Assembly (NCBI RefSeq): GCF_001949145.1
Contig: NW_019091374.1
Coordinates: 755,429-773,694, forward strand
Reading direction: 5' to 3'
Source of the DNA: Acanthaster planci
Taxonomy: Eukaryota; Echinodermata; Asteroidea; Valvatida; Acanthasteridae
Length of the DNA: 18,266 bases
A program made the translations under genes and the position numbers. Shown here piece after piece: positions 16,878-18,266 of the stretch. The notes under the pieces were generated by a model. It did not search any database. It was not told the origin of the DNA and saw only the letters and a list, made by a program, of their open reading frames with translations. Numbering within the stretch: the stretch's first letter is position 1; every line of letters begins with the position of its first letter.

Positions 16878-18266
16878 CTCTTTTATCCTTAAACGGTAGA
16901 ATTAAGTAACACTTGATACCGTGCTCAAACGCCACGAGCTGTCATGCCTGCAGACACGTGCTTGCACAATACCTTACTACGTGGACTCGTACTCGATCGA
17001 ATTCGAGGCTCGAGTAGTCAGACTGGTGTTACGAAATCCTGTAAGTAACTGTTACCCTGTGTAAATTATGTAGTGGGGTCAACTGTCTTTTGCAGAAACA
17101 ACTGTAACTATGAATAGCCAAAAAAAAGAAAAAGAAAATGTACCGCTACGGTAGCAACTGATACGAAATTCTGGCCAATCTTGGCTTTGAAATGCAGGTA
17201 TATATGCAGTTGCAGAAAAACTGAGCTCTCTATGGAAATGACCCGTCATTTTCGTTCATGAATATGCAAATAATAAGAGAAGTCTTAAAGAACCCCAAAG
17301 CACCAAAATGCCATCAAAATGGCCGGCAAAATGAAGTTTGAAAAGGAGGACTGCATCCAAATAAAAGGAACATTTACACGCACATGCCCAGTAAGCTTCA
17401 CGAATGAGTGGATCAACTTCGGGGCTCTGACAAAGACTCTAGATTTTGTAGAAGAATTCAAGCAGAGCTGTCGATACATTATTAGGTGTTTTTGAATGCC
17501 ACCCATGGAACATTTGAGGTGACTTTTTCATAAACGCACTTGTCTGCGCACGCCTAAAAACTATTCATTTTCCTTTCAAGATATAGACTATTGAAAAATG
17601 TGTTTTCTATATATCTTAGAAACAAAAACTTACAGTAATTTCATCAATTGAATCATGAAGGTGCATTTTTCAAAGACTGCAAAAAAAATGTGATACATAA
17701 CATTGCCCTTTAAATATAGAAAGAATTGCCTGGCAGTCGGAACATGCAGTCCTCGCTTTTAATGCAGTGAACACGATGTAATTGCCTTTGGCATAACAAA
17801 TCACCGAAGAATGTCGTAAGTAACAAGTTTATGCCACAAGGCAAATCCGCATTATTATACTCTGACAAGTTCGGCAACAGCTGCACAAGCAGTCATGTTT
17901 ATTGGGGCATTTGTAGATATGATGACACATAACTTAGCTGGAACGGTGAAATCCACTCCGCGCACACCGCGGCCCTCAAGCGACCACAAACTCCTATTTC
18001 CCGGCCCTGACTTATTGTTGAAAAACGTGTTTCCCCTTAAAGGTGCAGATCAGTAAATCGGTTGCCATAGACAACAGTGATAAATATCCCCACTTCAACA
18101 AAATTCATGAAAAATACTCACAAGTTTCACAGGTGTTCAAGACACATATCAAATTCAAGCTCACTTCCTTATCTTTCATTTTCCTTTCAAATTTTCAGTG
18201 GCTTAACCGATGACTTTTGAAGATATTTCTCTCCAGAGAAAATCACCCCTCAAAACAGTCAGGAGG

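Larger units (their letters stand above)
16386..18266. other. Intergenic right flank
   Basis: No gene is supported. Besides the two CRE palindromes, a POU octamer ATGCAAAT is at 17264-17271, just after a short AAATGAC/GTCATTT inverted repeat near 17236-17253. All open frames are short and lack features. Confidence 0.45.

Overview
The window looks like genomic DNA from an animal, most likely a marine invertebrate. It is AT-rich and gene-poor, it has splice-like signals and short inverted-repeat (MITE-like) elements, and its one recognisable gene encodes a Golgi-type glycosaminoglycan sulfotransferase of a kind found across animals. Short self-complementary tacatgta runs remind me of lancelet (amphioxus) DNA, but an echinoderm, hemichordate or mollusc cannot be excluded from sequence alone. 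No bacterial operons, rRNA, convincing tRNA, CRISPR array or viral gene was found.

The only confident gene is on the minus strand at 2402-4111: an intact 569-residue type II membrane protein with a full PAPS-dependent sulfotransferase domain of the heparan sulfate glucosamine 3-O-sulfotransferase (HS3ST) class. The PAPS-binding residues and the catalytic glutamate are in place. Several acceptor-side residues that are normally constant in the family are replaced, the luminal stem is very long, and there are extra cysteines, so it is a divergent member. Upstream of it, on the same strand, I infer a small 5' UTR intron (4177-4318), a 5' UTR exon containing a 44-45 codon upstream ORF, and a GC box (4471-4479). 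No canonical poly(A) signal was found in the roughly 700 bases after its stop codon.

The rest is mostly non-coding. 1-2300 holds only one weak exon-like ORF near the left edge. 4500-6060 holds a weak terminal-exon candidate on the minus strand (5543-5721). 6065-6253 is a well-defined fold-back MITE with a TA target duplication; it carries two perfect estrogen-response-element palindromes. 6256-11470 is largely featureless apart from a CpG-rich patch, a C-tract repeat remnant and a nuclear-receptor-like motif cluster. 11473-11582 is a second MITE-like element. 12072-12593 is bracketed by an exact 34-bp inverted repeat. 14260-14820 contains a tacatgta hairpin, a perfect 26-bp palindrome beside a YY1-like motif, and diverged direct repeats. 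15999-16385 is a diverged long inverted repeat. Two perfect CRE palindromes lie at 16446 and 16870.

The gene stands alone here: no neighbour suggests a pathway cluster. The most interesting biology is the altered acceptor pocket of the sulfotransferase, the inferred splice-terminated upstream ORF, and the hormone-response-like palindromes built into the MITE.
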